DNA from: Streptomyces cavernicola
GTDB lineage: Bacteria; Actinomycetota; Actinomycetes; Streptomycetales; Streptomycetaceae
Assembly (NCBI RefSeq): GCF_029968035.1
Contig: NZ_JASCIQ010000012.1
Coordinates: 1-64,000, forward strand
Direction of reading: 5' to 3'
Length of the DNA: 64,000 nucleotides
Below are positions 17,317 through 26,984 of the stretch, piece by piece. The notes beneath the pieces were generated by a model, which saw nothing but the letters and a program-made list of their open reading frames with translations, did no database searches and was not told the origin of the DNA. Positions within the stretch are counted from its first letter, which is position 1. Every line of letters starts with the position of its first letter. Position numbers and translations under genes: made by a program.

Positions 17317-18048
17317 GTGACTGAAGACTTCTCGGTTCCCGGTCCGGCAGCCGCCGGGCCGCTCGCCGCGGTGGTCGCCCGAGTCGCCGAACTGGCCGAC
17401 CGGCTCGGCGTGCCCCGCGGCGAGGCCTTCCGTCTCCCGAGGCTCTCCGCGGAGTCCGGGGTGCCCGTCGCGGTCGTCGAGGAGCTGCTCGCGGGGCGTC
17501 CCGCGGGCGAGGCCGACCTGCAGGCGCGCTTCCTGCAGCGTTTCGCCCTGCTGCGGAAGACCCGGCTCAAGCCTGACGGGCGCCGCTACACACAGCAGGA
17601 GATCGCCGACGGCGCGGGCATGTCACGGCAGCAGGCCGGCGCCCTCATCAACGGCGACCGGCGCCCCACCATGGAGCACTGCGCCGCCATCCAGCGCTTC
17701 TTCAAGGTGCACGCCGGGTTCCTCACCGCCGAGGACGCCGACGCCCTGACCGGTGTGCTGCGGCGCGTCGAGGAGGAGCTGCGCCAGCGCCGGACCCACC
17801 AGCCGGAGGAGCGCCCGCCGGTGGACGCGGCCGCGCCCGCCATCGACGCGGAGGGGACGCCCGCGGGCGACAACGCGGACGGCGCCGCCGCCGACGGCCC
17901 CGACGACCCGCTGCAGCGCCTCCTGCAGGACCACGGCGTGCGCGGCATCGCCTGGCGCGCCGCCCAACTGCCCACCGACAAGCACCGGGACACCGTCACG
18001 GAATGGCTGGACATGCTCCTTGAGAACGTCCGGCGGTCGGAGTCCTGA
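17317..18048 (+). CDS. XRE-family helix-turn-helix regulator
   Basis: DNA-binding protein of 243 residues, probably the regulator or antitoxin-like partner of the metallopeptidase that follows. The central part has a helix-turn-helix, TQQEIADGAGMSRQQAGALI + NGDRRPTMEHCAAI. It is preceded by a helical region and followed by a disordered acidic stretch and a C-terminal helix ending WLDMLLENVRRSES. GTG 17317 is chosen because AGGAG (17304-17308) lies 8 nt before it. An in-frame ATG at 16960 would add (FAA)n repeats and looks artificial. Its stop overlaps a possible ATG (TGATG). Confidence 0.85.
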   Translation: MTEDFSVPGPAAAGPLAAVVARVAELADRLGVPRGEAFRLPRLSAESGVPVAVVEELLAGRPAGEADLQARFLQRFALLRKTRLKPDGRRYTQQEIADGAGMSRQQAGALINGDRRPTMEHCAAIQRFFKVHAGFLTAEDADALTGVLRRVEEELRQRRTHQPEERPPVDAAAPAIDAEGTPAGDNADGAAADGPDDPLQRLLQDHGVRGIAWRAAQLPTDKHRDTVTEWLDMLLENVRRSES

Positions 18049-18074
18049 TGACCACGCTCGGCAGGGCCCGTACG

Positions 18075-18164
18075 ACCGGCGGAATCCGCGAGACCGGCGG
18101 AATCCGCAAGATCAGCGATATCCGTACGACCAGCGATATCCGTACGACCAGCGGTGTCGGCACG
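18075..18164. repeat. Five imperfect 18-bp tandem repeats between an XRE gene and a metallopeptidase gene
   Basis: The 18-bp units run accggcggaatccgcgag, accggcggaatccgcaag, atcagcgatatccgtacg, accagcgatatccgtacg and accagcggtgtcggcacg. They fill most of the 190-bp gap. An open frame starting at ATG 18048 (overlapping the XRE stop) reads them as TGGIRE-TGGIRK-ISDIRT-TSDIRT-TSGVGT and ends at 18248, but nothing else supports a protein. Confidence 0.85.
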
Positions 18165-18238
18165 ACCGTGGCAGGGAACGCGTCCGCAGGCCGCAGCGCC
18201 CGGCCGGCGGAGCACAGGAGCGAGGCACGGAGAGAACC

Positions 18239-18787
18239 GTGGGGATAGCGAAGGACATGCGCAGGCTCTGCGCCGACCTGCTCGCCGGAGTCGAGTCGGC
18301 CGCACCCACCCGCCCCCAGGACCTGCACGCGGCGCTGTGCGAGGCGATGAGCCGACGCCGTGGCCGTCCCGTGCGGCTGCGCGCCGCCTCGTTCCCGCCC
18401 GGCACCGCCAGCGGTCTGTGGCTCGACATGGCCGACCAGGACCTGATCGTGATCGAGGAGCGCACCGCCCCCGACCACCAACTCGTCATCCTCGGCCACG
18501 AGTTGTGGCACATGGAGGCCGGACACGCCGGCCATCACGTGGACGGCGCGGGCGTCGCCGCCCGGCTGCTCGCCGACGAGGCGGACCTGCGGGACACCGT
18601 GCTCAAGGTCGCGGCCCGTACGCACTTCGACCACGACGACGAGAGCGACGCCGAGAGCTTCGGGCTGCTCCTCGCCAGCAGATGCCGCGCCTGGCTGACC
18701 GAGGTCGACCAGGCGGGCCCCGCCGACCGCGACCGCCTCATCGGCCGCATCGAGGCATCCCTGGGGAGACGCCGACCGCGGGGCTGA
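18239..18787 (+). CDS. ImmA/IrrE-type metallopeptidase (HExxH)
   Basis: Soluble protein of 182 residues with a zinc-peptidase signature, ILGHELWHMEAGHAG. In ImmA/IrrE proteins the HExxH enzyme cleaves or relieves an XRE repressor, and the XRE gene lies just upstream. Relatives in Streptomyces are often named toxin components, which I cannot confirm. GTG 18239 follows GGAGAG at a short spacing; ATG 18257 is an alternative. Downstream residues DESDAESFGLLLASR could supply a third zinc ligand (E). Confidence 0.82.
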   Translation: MGIAKDMRRLCADLLAGVESAAPTRPQDLHAALCEAMSRRRGRPVRLRAASFPPGTASGLWLDMADQDLIVIEERTAPDHQLVILGHELWHMEAGHAGHHVDGAGVAARLLADEADLRDTVLKVAARTHFDHDDESDAESFGLLLASRCRAWLTEVDQAGPADRDRLIGRIEASLGRRRPRG

Positions 18788-18817
18788 GCTGCCAACACGC
18801 CTGCTCCGCAAGGGTGT

Positions 18818-19378
18818 TCAGGAGGTCGTCGACCGCGCGCCGAGCAGCTTCCGCGCCGCCGCATGCGCCCCCACGGCCGTCGCCGCCGCCAGGCCCAGGC
18901 TCAGCGCCGCGTCGGCGGCGGTCGTCGGCCGCAGCACGCCCGCACGGCGCAGTCGGCCGCGCGCCCACAGCGTGAACGGGACCACGAGCAGCGGCGAGGT
19001 GACCGACCCCGGCGTGTAGCCGCGTACCGCCGCCGCCTGGGCGAGGTGGACCAGACCGTGCAGGCCGAAGCCGCCGAGCACCGACTGGTAGTACGCCGAG
19101 CGGCCGCCCGTGCGGTGGCCGTCCGCCGCGGCCGAGGCCATCACGAGCCCCACCCCGGCCACCGCGAGGGCGAACTCCCGCCCGTGCATGCCCTCCATGC
19201 TCCGCCACAGCCGCTCCGGCACCTGCGGAAAGCGCCGCCGCAGCGCCGGCACCCGCGTCCGGGTCCAGCGCGGCACCGTCGCCAACTCCTCCAGGTCGTG
19301 CACCAGCCAGGCCGCGAAGAGGCCGAGCGTCACGGCGGTGGTGTCATCCGGCTTGCGTCCAGGGGCAGTTCGGTCCAT
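18818..19378 (-). CDS. HXXEE domain membrane protein
   Basis: Multi-pass membrane protein of 186 residues and unknown function. The HXXEE motif is visible as WLVHDLEELAT in the first hydrophobic segment, with further histidines in GMHGREFALAVAGVGLVMAS and FGLHGLVHLAQAAAV, spaced as in this family. Four to five membrane segments are likely. ATG 19378 (MDRTAPGRKPDD) is preferred. It is the last of four minus-strand genes that run away from the XRE-DUF5753 pair. Confidence 0.78.
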   Translation of the reverse strand: MDRTAPGRKPDDTTAVTLGLFAAWLVHDLEELATVPRWTRTRVPALRRRFPQVPERLWRSMEGMHGREFALAVAGVGLVMASAAADGHRTGGRSAYYQSVLGGFGLHGLVHLAQAAAVRGYTPGSVTSPLLVVPFTLWARGRLRRAGVLRPTTAADAALSLGLAAATAVGAHAAARKLLGARSTTS

Positions 19379-19432
19379 GCCCGCAGTCTGCCGGAGGCCG
19401 CGGCGGCACACGCTGAGAGCCCCGGATCCGGT

Positions 19433-19822
19433 TCAGAAGTCGACACTCAGCCGGTCGTCGAGCCGTGCCACCGCCTCCTGGCCGTACGCCCGGACGTACG
19501 CCTCCCGGATCCGCTCCACCTGCCCGTCGCGCGCCGCCGCCGAGGCCTCCGGATACAGCAGGACCAGCTCGTACGAACGCTCCCGCTCCACCGTGCCGTG
19601 GGTGTCCCGCCACTGGCCGCGGCCGGTGTGCACGGTCAGGCCCTCGGGGAAGCGCGGCGTGACCTCGCGGTCGACGAAGGACATGAACTGCCGGTCCGTC
19701 ACATCCGGTCCGCCGTCGGGGCGTTCGGTGCCGAACAGGAGCCTGGTCTCGACGTACGCGTCCCCACGGCCGCCGCCCGTCGGCTTCTCGTCGAGGGAGG
19801 CGTACGCGGCGGGCGCACCCAC
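19433..19822 (-). CDS. DUF3574 protein lacking its usual N-terminal export segment
   Basis: 129 residues. The family core is clear: GDAYVETRLLFGTERPDGG, VTDRQFMSFVDREVTPRFP, GLTVHTGRGQWRD and ERERSYELVLLYPE, ending in VARLDDRLSVDF. Other members I recall begin with a signal peptide or lipoprotein leader. Here the reading frame opens with GTG and GAPAAYASLDE, which looks like the end of such a leader. It starts 13 bp after the upstream gene's stop, so a deletion may have removed the leader, or the gene may be translated by coupling. Function unknown. Confidence 0.7.
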   Translation of the reverse strand: MGAPAAYASLDEKPTGGGRGDAYVETRLLFGTERPDGGPDVTDRQFMSFVDREVTPRFPEGLTVHTGRGQWRDTHGTVERERSYELVLLYPEASAAARDGQVERIREAYVRAYGQEAVARLDDRLSVDF

Positions 19823-19835
19823 CGGCGGAAAGCCC

Positions 19836-20267
19836 CTACCGGTGCGCGGTCGGCGAAGGCGGTGCCGTGCGGGACGTGCGCATCCACAGCGGGACCGTGC
19901 CCGTGATCCGGCACAGCGTCAGATACAGCGGGATCGGCGGGGTGTAGGGCGCCGTGCCGTCCGGCCGGTGGACCAGGCGGGGCGCGCTCGGCCCGGCCGG
20001 GACCCGCGCCCCCGCCGCGTACCGCAGCGGAGCAGGCCAGTCGAGCGAGACCGACGAACCCGACGGCACGAGCCACCACCAGCGCGCGCCGTCCGCGTAC
20101 ACGACGCCGATCTGCGGCAGCCGGGCCCGCGCCTGGCGGCCGTACTCCTCGGGCATGCCCACGGCGTCGCAGCCGAGCGGGGCCGTCATGCCCTCGGGAA
20201 GTTCCAGGGGCACGTCATGGGGGAGGCGCGCGAGCGAGGCAAGCGTGGTCAGGGTCAGTACGCGCAT
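19836..20267 (-). CDS. Conserved hypothetical protein, Streptomyces-type
   Basis: 143 residues with no domain I can name. It starts MRVLTLTTLASLARLPHDVP, continues with LGCDAVGMPEEYGRQARARLPQIG and has the tryptophan-rich DGARWWWLVPSGS. No membrane segment or signal peptide is evident. It sits 64 bp downstream of the HATPase gene on the same strand, an arrangement I recall near other Streptomyces HATPase/XRE-DUF5753 loci, so a joint regulatory role is possible but unproved. Confidence 0.7.
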   Translation of the reverse strand: MRVLTLTTLASLARLPHDVPLELPEGMTAPLGCDAVGMPEEYGRQARARLPQIGVVYADGARWWWLVPSGSSVSLDWPAPLRYAAGARVPAGPSAPRLVHRPDGTAPYTPPIPLYLTLCRITGTVPLWMRTSRTAPPSPTAHR

Positions 20268-20331
20268 GCGGTCACCCCGGCTCCCGTACGGGCGGCTACG
20301 GCTGCGGCGTCGGCGTTGTCGGCAGGGCGGG

Positions 20332-20799
20332 TCACGCGGCCGCCGTCCGGGCGGACCGCGGCAGCTCGGCCCAGACCATCAGGCCGGGCCCTTCCTCCTG
20401 GGCGCCCCACGCACGGCTCAGCGCGGAGACGAGCAGCAGGCCGCGGCCGTGGTCCTCGTCGGTGGAGCGCGCCGGGTGCGGATGGGGGCCGCCGTCCTGG
20501 CCGGGGCCCTCGTCGTGGACCACTATCCGGACATGGCCCGCGGCGGGGTCGTCCGTGAGGTCGCAGACGATTCTCCGGCTCACCGTGTGCACGAGGGCGT
20601 TGGTGACCAGCTCGGAGACGACGAGCGCCGCCGTGTCGCAGGTGTCGTCGCACACCGCGAAGCCCGACAGGTGTTCACGTGTCAGGCGTCTGGCGCGCGC
20701 CACCGAGTCGGCGCGAGCAGCGAGTTCGAAACGGCAGCGGCGGTCGCCGAAGGGCGCCCCGGCAGGGGACTGCACAGTCTGGGTCTTACCGAGTGCCAC
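20332..20799 (-). CDS. HATPase-domain protein, RsbW-like anti-sigma type
   Basis: GHKL-fold ATP-binding protein of 155 residues, like the serine-kinase/anti-sigma proteins of actinomycetes. The N box is VVSELVTNALVH, the G1 box is VHDEGPGQDGG, and the G2 region is DHGRGLLLVSALSRAWG. The start is GTG 20799 with AGGA seven to eight bases before it. It is divergent from the XRE-DUF5753/DUF397 pair; in abaA- and whiJ-like loci such trios affect development and antibiotic output. Confidence 0.88.
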   Translation of the reverse strand: MALGKTQTVQSPAGAPFGDRRCRFELAARADSVARARRLTREHLSGFAVCDDTCDTAALVVSELVTNALVHTVSRRIVCDLTDDPAAGHVRIVVHDEGPGQDGGPHPHPARSTDEDHGRGLLLVSALSRAWGAQEEGPGLMVWAELPRSARTAAA

Positions 20800-21031
20800 G
20801 GCCGGTTCCTAACGGGGCGGACGAGTTCACGCATGCCACTATCGCCGCGCCGCGAACACTTGGCAAGCGTCACTCTGAAAAGTGCAGAGTGCAGTGTGCC
20901 TCACGCGGAGCCCATGGCACACTGCTCCAGCGGACCCGTGCGACACCGCGCGGGCGGCAGAAATCCAGGTGATCGACCCCGGGACGACCGGCGGTCACCG
21001 ACGACGGACCCAGGTGAAACGGAGGCAGGCA

Positions 21032-21892
21032 GTGAGCGAACCGCGGTCCGCTCCCACCGTGGGTCAGGTCGTTCTCGGCAAACGTCTCCAGGACCTCCGC
21101 GAGGAGGCCGGCCTCAAGCGCGAGGAGGCCGCCCGCGTCCTGCGCGTCGCCCCCGCCACGGTCCGCCGCATGGAGACCGCCGAGGTCACGCTGAAGATCC
21201 CGTACCTCCAGCTGCTCCTCAAGGCGTACGGCGTCGAGGACGAGGAGGCCGACGCCTTCGTCACGCTCGCCGAGGAGGCGAACAAGGCCGGCTGGTGGCA
21301 GCGCTACCACGACATCCTGCCGAGCTGGTTCTCCATGTACGTCAGCCTGGAGGGCGCCGCCAGCCTGATCAGGTCGTACGAGCCGCACTTCGTGCCCGGT
21401 CTGCTGCAGACCGAGGAGTACGCGCGCGCGGTGATGCGCTCCGGCGCCGTCGGCAGGACCGACGACGCCGAGATCGAGCGGCATGTGGCGCTGCGCATGC
21501 AGCGCCAGGAGCTGCTCACCCAGGACGACGCCCCGAGGCTGTGGGTCGTCATGGACGAGACCGTGCTGCGCAGGACGGTCGGCGGTCCCGAGGTGATGCG
21601 GGCGCAGCTCGACCGCCTCCTGGAGGCCGCGAAGCTGCCCAACGTGACGCTGCAGGTCGCCGAGTTCGCCAAGGGCCACCACCCGGGCACCTACGGCCCG
21701 TTCGTGCTGTTCCGCTTCGGCGTGCCCGAGCTGCAGGACATGGTCTACGCCGAGTACCTCACCGGCGCGGTCTATCTGGACCGCCGCGCCGAGGTCGTGA
21801 CGTACCTGGAGGTCATGGACCGGATGGCGGCGCAGTCGGCGACGGCACACCGCACGAAGGAGATCCTCCGCGATCTCCGCAAGGAGCTGTGA
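21032..21892 (+). CDS. XRE regulator with DUF5753 domain, WhiJ-like
   Basis: 286 residues. The helix-turn-helix occupies residues 10-70 (LGKRLQDLREEAGLKREEAA, VAPATVRRMETAEV). DUF5753 follows, with FVPGLLQTEEYARAVM, RMQRQELLTQDDAPRLWVVM, VMRAQLDRLLEAAKLPNVTL and GPFVLFRFGVPE. GTG 21032 lies 6 nt after GGAGG (21021-21025). It is immediately followed by a DUF397 gene, the usual partner. WhiJ-type regulators repress differentiation, and their DUF397 partners are thought to relieve DNA binding. Confidence 0.9.
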   Translation: MSEPRSAPTVGQVVLGKRLQDLREEAGLKREEAARVLRVAPATVRRMETAEVTLKIPYLQLLLKAYGVEDEEADAFVTLAEEANKAGWWQRYHDILPSWFSMYVSLEGAASLIRSYEPHFVPGLLQTEEYARAVMRSGAVGRTDDAEIERHVALRMQRQELLTQDDAPRLWVVMDETVLRRTVGGPEVMRAQLDRLLEAAKLPNVTLQVAEFAKGHHPGTYGPFVLFRFGVPELQDMVYAEYLTGAVYLDRRAEVVTYLEVMDRMAAQSATAHRTKEILRDLRKEL

Positions 21893-22165
21893 ATGGACGG
21901 CGCGATCGTCGAGGACCACGCGCGCGAGGAGGGCCGTGTCTACAACGGCATGCCCGCGCGCGAGCTCGGCACGGAGGGCTGGCACAAGCCGTGGAGCGGC
22001 GGCAACGGCGGCAATTGCGTCGAGGCGATGAAGCTCGCCGACGGCCGGGTCGCGGTGCGCCAGTCCGCCGACCCGGACGGGCCCGCGCTGATCTACACCA
22101 CCAGTGAGATCCACGCCTTCATCCAGGGCGCGAAGTCGGGGCAGGCCGACTTCCTGCTCTCCTGA
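21893..22165 (+). CDS. DUF397 protein, partner of the XRE-DUF5753 regulator
   Basis: Small 90-residue protein of the BldB-neighbour/WhiJ-partner type. The DUF397 core is HKPWSGGNGGNCVEAMKLADG, GRVAVRQSADPDGPALIYTT and EIHAFIQGAKSGQADFLLS. The ATG directly abuts the regulator's TGA, so the two are co-translated. The extended N-terminus (MDGAIVEDHAREEGRVYNGM) is typical for the group. Confidence 0.9.
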   Translation: MDGAIVEDHAREEGRVYNGMPARELGTEGWHKPWSGGNGGNCVEAMKLADGRVAVRQSADPDGPALIYTTSEIHAFIQGAKSGQADFLLS

Positions 22166-22167
22166 CG

Positions 22168-22280
22168 CTTCTCTTCTTCGCAGGTCCCTCTGCTTCTTCT
22201 CTTCGCAGGACCCTCCGCTTCTTCGGAGGTCCCTCTGCTTCTTCGCAGGACCCTCCGCTTCTTCGGAGGTCCCTCTGCGA
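22168..22280. repeat. Tandem 40-bp repeats with hairpins at a convergent junction
   Basis: Two 40-bp copies (22201-22240 and 22241-22280, 38 of 40 identical) follow a partial copy. Each unit contains CCTCCG-CTTCTT-CGGAGG, a 6-bp stem with a 6-nt loop flanked by further partial pairing. The block fills the gap between the convergent DUF397 and MocR genes and could terminate transcription from both sides. Confidence 0.8.
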
Positions 22281-22287
22281 GGTTGTC

Positions 22288-23775
22288 TCAGCGCGTGTCC
22301 GGGGGCAGGGCCGCGCAGAGCGCGTCCACGGCGGCCGGGTAGGCGTGCTCGGGCGGCGTCGCGTACCCCACGACCAGGCCCTCGCGCAGCGGACCGGGTG
22401 CCTTCGGGTGCCGGAAATCGGCCAGGCCGTCCAGGGCGAGGCCCTGCCAGTGGGCCGCCTTCAGCGTCGACTGCTCGGTGCCGGGCGGCAGCCGCAGCAC
22501 CGCGTGCAGACCGGCCGCGACCCCGGTGACCGGAATGTGCGGGGCGCGCGCCGCGAGGGCCTGCACCAGGTGGTCGCGCCTGCGCCGGTAGCGCAACCGC
22601 ATCCGCCGCACGTGACGGTCGTACGAGCCGGAGTCGAGGAAGTCGGCGAGCGCCAGCTGGTCGGTCACGCCCGTCCAGGCCTCCCGCTCGCCCTTGACCC
22701 GCAGCACGTCGTCCACCAGGTGCTCGGGCAGCGCCATCCAGCCCAGGCGCAGTGCGGGGGAGAGGCTCTTGCTGACCGAGCCGAGGTAGACCACCCGCTC
22801 CGGGTCGAGCCCCTGCACCGCGCCGACCGGACGGCGGTCGTAGCGGAACTCGCCGTCGTAGTCGTCCTCCACCACCAGGGCGCCACGCGCGCGTGCCCAG
22901 TCGACGGCGGCGGTGCGGCGCTCCGCGTGCAGCGGGCCGCCGGTCGGGAACTGGTGCGCGGGGGAGAGCAGGACCGCCCGCTGGTCCCCCAACTCGGCCG
23001 TGCGCGCGCCCTGTTCGTCCAAGGTCAGCGGAACCGTCCGTACCGCCGCGTCGGCGAGCAGCGCGCGATGGAAGGCGAGGCCGTACTCCTCCACGGCGAG
23101 CGGGCCCTTCAGGATGCCGTCGCCGGTGCCGCCCGCGCCGCCGAACAGCAGGCGCAGCGCGTGCGCGAAGCCGGAGCAGATGACGATCCGCTCCGGGGCG
23201 GTGCGCACTCCACGTGCGCGTGCCAGGTATTCCGCGAGCGCCGTGCGCAGCTCGATCCGGCCCTGCGGCGAGGCGGGCCCGAACGCCTCGTGCGGCGCCG
23301 CGTTCACCGCCCGCCGCACCGAGGCCAGCCATGCCGTACGCGGGAACGAGGCCGGGTCGGGCTGCCCCTGCCGCAGGTCGAACCGGGGCCCACGCGCGCG
23401 TGCGGGCGATTTCTTCGGTACGCGTACGGGGCTCGCGGGGGCGGCGCGCTCGGCGACCCGGGTGCCCGAGCCCTGGCGCGCGACGAGCCAGCCCTCGGCG
23501 ACCAGCTCCGCGTACGCCTCGGCGACGGTGTTGCGGGCGATGCCCAGATCGGCGGCGAGGGCGCGGTAGGGCGGCAGGAGCGTCCCGGGCGCGAGGCGAC
23601 CCGACCGTACGGCGGAGCGCAGCGCCTGCAGCAGGGCGGCGCGGCGGCTGCCGGTGGGCGGGAGGTCCAGGTGCAGGTCGGTGCCGGTACCGGCGTCTGT
23701 GTCGGTACCGGTGTCCTCGCCGGTGCCGTCGGCCGTGTCGGGCTGCCGCCCAGAATTGACCTCGGAAACTGCCAT
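22288..23775 (-). CDS. MocR/PdxR-type regulator (GntR helix-turn-helix fused to aminotransferase fold)
   Basis: 495 residues. The N-terminal GntR winged helix has LLPPYRALAADLGIARNTVAEAYAEL and GWLVARQGSGTRV. The C-terminal aminotransferase-I domain binds PLP through the lysine in YLGSVSKSLSPALRLGW, with VVEDDYDGEFRYDRRPVG upstream. Such proteins sense PLP or an amine and control adjacent genes. ATG 23775. It is divergent, with a 47-bp gap, from the AhpD-like gene, its probable target, a common pairing in Streptomyces. Both promoters must overlap. Confidence 0.9.
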   Translation of the reverse strand: MAVSEVNSGRQPDTADGTGEDTGTDTDAGTGTDLHLDLPPTGSRRAALLQALRSAVRSGRLAPGTLLPPYRALAADLGIARNTVAEAYAELVAEGWLVARQGSGTRVAERAAPASPVRVPKKSPARARGPRFDLRQGQPDPASFPRTAWLASVRRAVNAAPHEAFGPASPQGRIELRTALAEYLARARGVRTAPERIVICSGFAHALRLLFGGAGGTGDGILKGPLAVEEYGLAFHRALLADAAVRTVPLTLDEQGARTAELGDQRAVLLSPAHQFPTGGPLHAERRTAAVDWARARGALVVEDDYDGEFRYDRRPVGAVQGLDPERVVYLGSVSKSLSPALRLGWMALPEHLVDDVLRVKGEREAWTGVTDQLALADFLDSGSYDRHVRRMRLRYRRRRDHLVQALAARAPHIPVTGVAAGLHAVLRLPPGTEQSTLKAAHWQGLALDGLADFRHPKAPGPLREGLVVGYATPPEHAYPAAVDALCAALPPDTR

Positions 23776-23822
23776 GGAATTGCACCCTACAGGGGGTCTT
23801 TCGGGGCCCTAGATTCAAGGTC

Positions 23823-24338
23823 ATGAGCAACGAGACGATGTACGACACGACGTACGAGGCAACGAACCGCACCGCCCCCAAGCCGGCCCGGGTGAACTTC
23901 GCGCAGGCCGCCCCCCGCGCCTTCAAGGCGCTGATCGGCTTCGACGCCGCCGCTCGCGCGGGCCTCGCCCCGGCCCTGGTCGAGCTGGTCCAGATCCGCT
24001 CGTCGCAGCTGAACGGCTGCGCCTACTGCCTGCACATGCACACCGGCGACGCCCGCAAGGCCGGCGAGAGCGAGGAGCGCCTGCACATGGTGGGCGTCTG
24101 GCGCGAGGCCCGGCACTTCTTCACCGAGCGGGAGCAGGCCGCGCTCGCCCTCGCCGAGTCCGTGACCCTGGTCGCGGCGGGCGGAGTGCCGGACGAGGTG
24201 TATGCGGAGGCCGCCGCCCGCTTCAGCGAGGAGGAGCTGGCCCAGCTGATCGCCCTCATGACGGCCATCAACACCTGGAACCGCGTCGCCCTCGCCACGG
24301 CCAAGGTGGCGGGCACGGACGAGCGCGCGGGCAGCTGA
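23823..24338 (+). CDS. AhpD-like alkylhydroperoxidase / carboxymuconolactone decarboxylase family protein
   Basis: 171 residues, all-helical CMD fold. The AhpD-type redox motif is NGCAYCLHMHTGDARKAGE (CxxC with the downstream histidine), which suggests a peroxidase-like activity using low-molecular thiols. ATG 23823 lies 7 nt after TAGATT (23810-23815) with no ribosome-binding site, so it is probably leaderless. Likely controlled by the divergent MocR regulator. Confidence 0.9.
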   Translation: MSNETMYDTTYEATNRTAPKPARVNFAQAAPRAFKALIGFDAAARAGLAPALVELVQIRSSQLNGCAYCLHMHTGDARKAGESEERLHMVGVWREARHFFTEREQAALALAESVTLVAAGGVPDEVYAEAAARFSEEELAQLIALMTAINTWNRVALATAKVAGTDERAGS

Positions 24339-24360
24339 AGTCCCGTACCGCAGAAGGGCG

Positions 24361-25863
<1,503 letters not shown>

Positions 25864-26021
25864 GGCGTTCGCCTCCGCGGGCCGCGCTGCCTGCCTCGTC
25901 GGCCCTTCTCGCCACGATACGTCCGGGCTGGGAGGCTGTCCCTTCCGCCGCCTGTCCGGGCCTGCGGCCCCGCCGTCTACGCTGGCCCGCGGACCGCCGA
26001 CGATCACCGAGGGAGAGTGGG

Positions 26022-26984
26022 ATGGCCAAGCTGCGCTGCGCCGTGCTCGACGACTACCAGGGCGTCGCCCTGACCACGGCCGACTGGTCACCGCTCGCCG
26101 AGGACCTCGACCTCCACGTCGTACGCCGGTACCTGGGCGACGAGGACGCGGTGGTCGCGGAGATCGCCGACTGCGAGATCGTCGTCATCATGCGCGAGCG
26201 CACCCCGTTCCCCGCCTCGCTCCTCGCCCGGCTGCCGAGGCTGCGCCTGCTGATCACGTCCGGGATGCGCAACGCCTCCGTCGACCTCGAAGCGGCCGCC
26301 CGGCACGGCGTGACGGTCTGCGGCACCCCCAGCAACTCCGAGCCCCCGGCCGAACTCACCTGGGCGCTGATCCTCGGCCTCGCCCGGCACGTCCTGCCGG
26401 AAGGGGGCGCGCTGCGGGACGGCGGCCCCTGGCAGTCCACGCTCGGCGCGGACCTGTACGGGCGGCGCCTCGGCGTCGTCGGCCTCGGCCGGATCGGCGC
26501 CAGGGTCGCCCGGGTCGGCCGCGCCTTCGGCATGGACGTCACCGCCTGGAGCCAGAACCTCACCGCGGAGCGCGCCGCCGCGGAGGACGTCGAGCTCGCC
26601 GACTCCCTCGAACACCTGCTGTCCCGCAGCGACTTCGTCTCCCTCCACGTCCAGCTCGGCGACCGTACGCGCGGGCTCATCGGCGAGCCCGAGCTGCGCC
26701 TGATGCGCCGCGGGGCCTACCTGGTGAACACCTCGCGGGCCGCCCTCGTCGACCAGGACGCCCTCGTCCGCGCCCTGCACGAGGGGTGGATCGCGGGGGC
26801 CGGCGCCGACGTCTTCGACCAGGAGCCGCTGCCCGCCGACCACCCGCTGCGCACCGCCCCGAACTTCCTCGGCCTCCCGCACCTCGGCTATGTCACGCGA
26901 CGCAACTACGAGGGGTACTTCCAGGGCACGGTGGAGGACATCGCGGCCTTCCTCGCCGGGGAGCCGATCCGGGTCCTGGGCTGA
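26022..26984 (+). CDS. D-2-hydroxyacid dehydrogenase
   Basis: NAD(P)-dependent reductase of 2-oxoacids, 320 residues. The Rossmann motif is LGVVGLGRIGARVARVGRAFG. Catalytic residues are Arg in YLVNTSRAALVDQDAL, Glu in AGADVFDQEPLPADHP and His in LPHLGYVTRRN. The ATG at 26022 follows GAGGGAGA. Substrate unknown. The last codons and stop are duplicated immediately downstream as part of a 25-bp tandem repeat. Confidence 0.9.
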   Translation: MAKLRCAVLDDYQGVALTTADWSPLAEDLDLHVVRRYLGDEDAVVAEIADCEIVVIMRERTPFPASLLARLPRLRLLITSGMRNASVDLEAAARHGVTVCGTPSNSEPPAELTWALILGLARHVLPEGGALRDGGPWQSTLGADLYGRRLGVVGLGRIGARVARVGRAFGMDVTAWSQNLTAERAAAEDVELADSLEHLLSRSDFVSLHVQLGDRTRGLIGEPELRLMRRGAYLVNTSRAALVDQDALVRALHEGWIAGAGADVFDQEPLPADHPLRTAPNFLGLPHLGYVTRRNYEGYFQGTVEDIAAFLAGEPIRVLG

